Position numbers and translations under genes: made by a program
In this document: positions 5,772-7,805 of the stretch, one piece after another
How positions within the stretch are numbered: the stretch's first letter is position 1
Layout of the letters: every line of letters begins with the position of its first letter
Assembly: GCA_020846515.1 (NCBI GenBank)
Contig: JADLDX010000956.1
Coordinates: 1 to 7,805, forward strand
From: Pirellulaceae bacterium
GTDB taxonomy: Bacteria; Planctomycetota; Planctomycetia; Pirellulales; Pirellulaceae
Direction: 5' to 3'
Length of the DNA stretch: 7,805 bases
Notes under the pieces: generated by a model
What the model was told of the DNA's origin: nothing
The model's database searches: none
Seen by the model: only the letters and a program-made list of their open reading frames with translations

Positions 5772-5836
5772 CGGCGTTTCCTAACTAAGCTGTGGGGTGT
5801 TTAAAGAATGCATGTGATCGAGGGTTGTTCGCACTA

Positions 5837-5862
5837 GTTACCTGCACCGGTTACTTGCACCA
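5837..5862. repeat. 13-bp imperfect tandem duplication across the DUF1593 stop codon
   Basis: GTTACCTGCACCG (5837-5849) and GTTACTTGCACCA (5850-5862) lie side by side and match at 11 of 13 positions. The right copy contains the last codons and the TAA of the DUF1593 gene; the left copy repeats that sequence right after the stop. Confidence 0.65.
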
Positions 5863-6864
5863 AGACATTCGCAAGGCAAAGTCGGTTTGAAAATCAGGGC
5901 GCCAGCGACTGACCGTAGTGCGCGGATCAAAGTTATCGGTGACAGGCAGATCTTCATACCAACCGTCCTCGGCGCGTCGGAACTGGCCACCCCAACCCGG
6001 TTGAGTCGGATCATTTGGGTTGTTGCCGCCCTTGGACAAAAAGAAGAACCAAGAGGGCGTGTCACCTTCCTTCAAGCAACTATGTGGATTTGGCGCTGTC
6101 CAAGTCTTCACTGGGTAGGCTTCACCGAGCAATCCCATACTGCGGACGTTTGCGTCAATCCATTGTAGACTTGTGAGCGATGGGTCGCCTGTGAGGTACA
6201 TGCCACGATAGGTGCCCAAACGCTTATCCTGGCCAGCCGGAGCGCTGGCCAAAATATAGTACATGCCAGGAAACTCTTGGCGCATCCAATTGGCAATGCC
6301 ATCCTGATCGTTGATATCGTAGACGCGAAGTCGGCTGATGAAGGTCTTCAGGCCTTCAGAGCCACGCAGGTGTTTGACACTCCACAGGGCTTGAGCTAAA
6401 TCGGTCTGACCGCCCCAAACAGTAATGTTCAACGGACGAGTGACAGAACCAGCATCGACAGCCGCGATTAAGGCTTGCGAACCAGCGCTATCGTGACCTT
6501 CACCGATATGCTCACGCCCGCGATATCGATTGCCGGACTTTACCTTTTCGCGCAGCGTGTCGGCATCTGGCCAATTCGATTCATGCTGCCGGAGCTTAGG
6601 CAAGACTTGTTCGTAACGACGGATGGTCTCAAGAATCAAATCGGTTCTAGTGACGGAGTCCTTGAGTTCGCCACGTGTGCCCGAGGCGCTGGCCAAGAGG
6701 AGTTCGATGTCGAACTGGTTGGCATAGACCAACAAGCGAATGAGCGACTGTTGGTCGTCAGGATCACCACCGATATCGGTGAGCACAGCCAGACGCGGTC
6801 GTTCCGCTGCGCAGGCTACGGAACCGGCGATCAGCAGGACCGATATTAGCACTTGCCGCCACAT
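5851..6864 (-). CDS. Secreted DUF1593 protein, nucleoside-hydrolase-like
   Basis: From the ATG at 6864 the product has 337 residues. An in-frame ATG at 6876 would add MEVF, but GGAGG (6870-6874) sits 5 bases before 6864 and overlaps the upstream ATG, so 6864 is the better start. Residues 2-20 form a signal peptide (hydrophobic core VLISVLLIAG, likely cut after the CAA near residue 20). The mature part starts with PRLAVLTDIGGDPDDQQS, whose Asp cluster (D30, D34, D36, D37) resembles the calcium and ribose site of inosine-uridine nucleoside hydrolases. Further family marks are LLVYANQFDIELLLASAS, the central TVWGGQTDLAQAL, and near the C-terminus KEGDTPSWFFFL and GWGGQFRR. Proteins of this family are thought to cleave or bind sugar-containing substrates outside the cytoplasm; the exact reaction is unknown. 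The DUF1080 gene follows after 79 bases, probably in one operon. Confidence 0.88.
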   Translation of the reverse strand: MWRQVLISVLLIAGSVACAAERPRLAVLTDIGGDPDDQQSLIRLLVYANQFDIELLLASASGTRGELKDSVTRTDLILETIRRYEQVLPKLRQHESNWPDADTLREKVKSGNRYRGREHIGEGHDSAGSQALIAAVDAGSVTRPLNITVWGGQTDLAQALWSVKHLRGSEGLKTFISRLRVYDINDQDGIANWMRQEFPGMYYILASAPAGQDKRLGTYRGMYLTGDPSLTSLQWIDANVRSMGLLGEAYPVKTWTAPNPHSCLKEGDTPSWFFFLSKGGNNPNDPTQPGWGGQFRRAEDGWYEDLPVTDNFDPRTTVSRWRPDFQTDFALRMSWCK

Positions 6865-6869
6865 AAACA

Positions 6870-6874
6870 CCTCC
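6870..6874 (-). promoter_or_regulatory. Shine-Dalgarno site that decides the DUF1593 start
   Basis: GGAGG on the minus strand, 5 bases before the ATG at 6864. It overlaps the alternative ATG at 6874-6876, which therefore cannot use it. It is the clearest ribosome binding site in the window. Confidence 0.7.
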
Positions 6875-7014
6875 ATCTCCCATTGGATCTTATCCGCCTA
6901 CTCACCGACACATTGTCCGCCAAGAATGTAGCCGACATGGCATTAGCCGTCGTATCAACGTGCTTAGCGTAGTCGAATCCAGGCCAGCGCACTAGAGAGA
7001 GCGGATGGCGGCTA

Positions 7015-7051
7015 CACGCCCGGGATAGTCCGGAGAGCCCCACCGGGCGTG
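7015..7051. repeat. Stem-loop after the delta-60 gene
   Basis: CACGCCCGG (7015-7023) pairs perfectly with CCGGGCGTG (7043-7051) around a 19-base loop. It starts 28 bases after the stop of the delta-60 gene on the minus strand. There is no T-run, so it may be a 3'-end stabiliser or a terminator without a U-tract, or chance. Confidence 0.4.
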
Positions 7052-7079
7052 CTTGAGAACCAGTGGCAGTCAAGGCCAG

Positions 7080-7805
7080 CTATCGCAAATGCGCCGCAAT
7101 CAGTGCGTCATGTTCGTCTTCGCCGAAAAGAGCGAACAAGCTGTCATGGACAGATGCATTTCGGCTTGAGCTCGCAGCCCTGGGCGCGGGCGACTTAACC
7201 GATCCGGAAGCGGCCGAGTGCACCTGGGCTTCGCCCTGCGGTTGTGGTGCGGTTTGCAGTTGGCCGCTTGAACTGAGCAAGTTCTCCCGGGGGTTGGGCG
7301 TAGTCGATGGATTCACAAACATGACGTCGGTCGGACGACCAAACCGACCTGGAGCACCAATTGCGGGGCTCTGCCCAATGATGCGTGTCAAAGCGAAATC
7401 ATTATGCATGCCCATGCCGGCCGATCCAGCCACCAATATCTTTCCGTTGGCATACAGCAGTAGCGAACGGGCGATGTCTTGATGCCCTGAGAAATTGACG
7501 GTCACCATACCGTTGTCGCCAAAGTTTGCGTCGGGCGCGCCATCAGCGGCTACCTTCAAGACTGCAAAATCCCCTGTCTGATTTTCTGGGCGCGCGGTGC
7601 CGACCGCAACGATCGAGCCATTGGGTCCCAAAGCGATCTCTTCGATCCATCCGACATGTAAGCTTTGCTCGTACATGCCATCAATATTGAAGGTAGCATC
7701 CAATGATCCATTACCCAGCAAGCGAATGATCACTGCCACCTTATCGCCGGACAAGTAACCATCCCCTCCCACGACGATCTTGCCATCGCCTTGGACAGCG
7801 ACGGA
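7080..7805 (-). CDS. Delta-60 repeat protein, C-terminal part (runs off right edge)
   Basis: The frame is open from the window edge to the TAG at 7080-7082, giving the last 241 residues; the N-terminus lies beyond 7805. Three delta-60 repeat strands are visible: QGDGKIVVGG (5-14 of the visible part), GPNGSIVAVG (60-69) and YANGKILVAG (118-127), spaced 55 and 58 residues. The linking strands have the usual form, such as LLGNGSLDATFN (29-40) and VAADGAPDANFGDNG (85-99). Such repeats fold into a beta-propeller-like shape in large secreted proteins of planctomycetes, Myxococcales and others; ligands are unknown. After residue 145 the protein turns into a Pro/Ser/Gln/Ala-rich linker (about 145-218), then ends in a short amphipathic segment, VHDSLFALFGEDEHDALIAAHL (219-240, here in part), which may be an anchoring or sorting tail. 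The following gene on the strand (DUF1593) starts 215 bases on, so it is probably transcribed separately. Confidence 0.85.
   Translation of the reverse strand, partial: SVAVQGDGKIVVGGDGYLSGDKVAVIIRLLGNGSLDATFNIDGMYEQSLHVGWIEEIALGPNGSIVAVGTARPENQTGDFAVLKVAADGAPDANFGDNGMVTVNFSGHQDIARSLLLYANGKILVAGSAGMGMHNDFALTRIIGQSPAIGAPGRFGRPTDVMFVNPSTTPNPRENLLSSSGQLQTAPQPQGEAQVHSAASGSVKSPAPRAASSSRNASVHDSLFALFGEDEHDALIAAHLR

Noticed and set aside
7063..7482. 139-codon plus-strand open frame at the right end
   Set aside because: It is opposite the delta-60 gene, whose repeats are unmistakable; a high-GC shadow frame.

Overview
The window looks like a piece of a planctomycete chromosome, probably from the Pirellulaceae (the Rhodopirellula/Blastopirellula side). 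This is inferred from gene content: two secreted proteins start with the planctomycete 'LExLExR..LA'-type N-terminal motif, one of them carries a dockerin, the ECF sigma factor is of the planctomycete kind, and DUF1080, DUF1593 and delta-60-repeat proteins lie together. No rRNA, tRNA, phage, transposase or CRISPR sequence was seen.

Layout, left to right. (1) 1-628, minus strand: the N-terminal part of a large secreted protein with a 65-residue repeat; it runs off the left edge. (2) 629-1035: a divergent intergenic region with a candidate -10 box. (3) 1036-3724, plus strand: an ECF sigma factor (TTG start), a small cytosolic zinc-finger protein of the anti-sigma (ZAS) kind, and a secreted dockerin protein. 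Each of these three genes is followed by a copy of the same short GGA-loop hairpin. (4) 3725-3982: a convergent intergenic block packed with nested GGGAGGGT/ACCCTCCC inverted repeats, including a two-way intrinsic terminator. (5) 3983-4894, minus: a DUF2167 membrane-anchored protein. (6) 5073-6864, minus: a probable two-gene unit, DUF1593 (nucleoside-hydrolase-like) then DUF1080 (3-keto-glycoside hydrolase/lyase fold), both exported. (7) 7080-7805, minus: the C-terminal end of a delta-60 beta-propeller-like protein that runs off the right edge.

How the genes may work together: the sigma factor and the ZAS protein plausibly form a regulatory pair, and the dockerin protein downstream is the nearest candidate target, but no shared promoter motif proves this. 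DUF1593 and DUF1080 probably act in periplasmic or surface carbohydrate processing. Nearly every other product is exported, so the window is mainly about the cell envelope and extracellular matter.

The least explained material is non-coding: the recurring hairpin behind three successive genes, and the composite repeat between the convergent genes. No clearly new multi-gene system was seen; the repeat architecture is the best lead.
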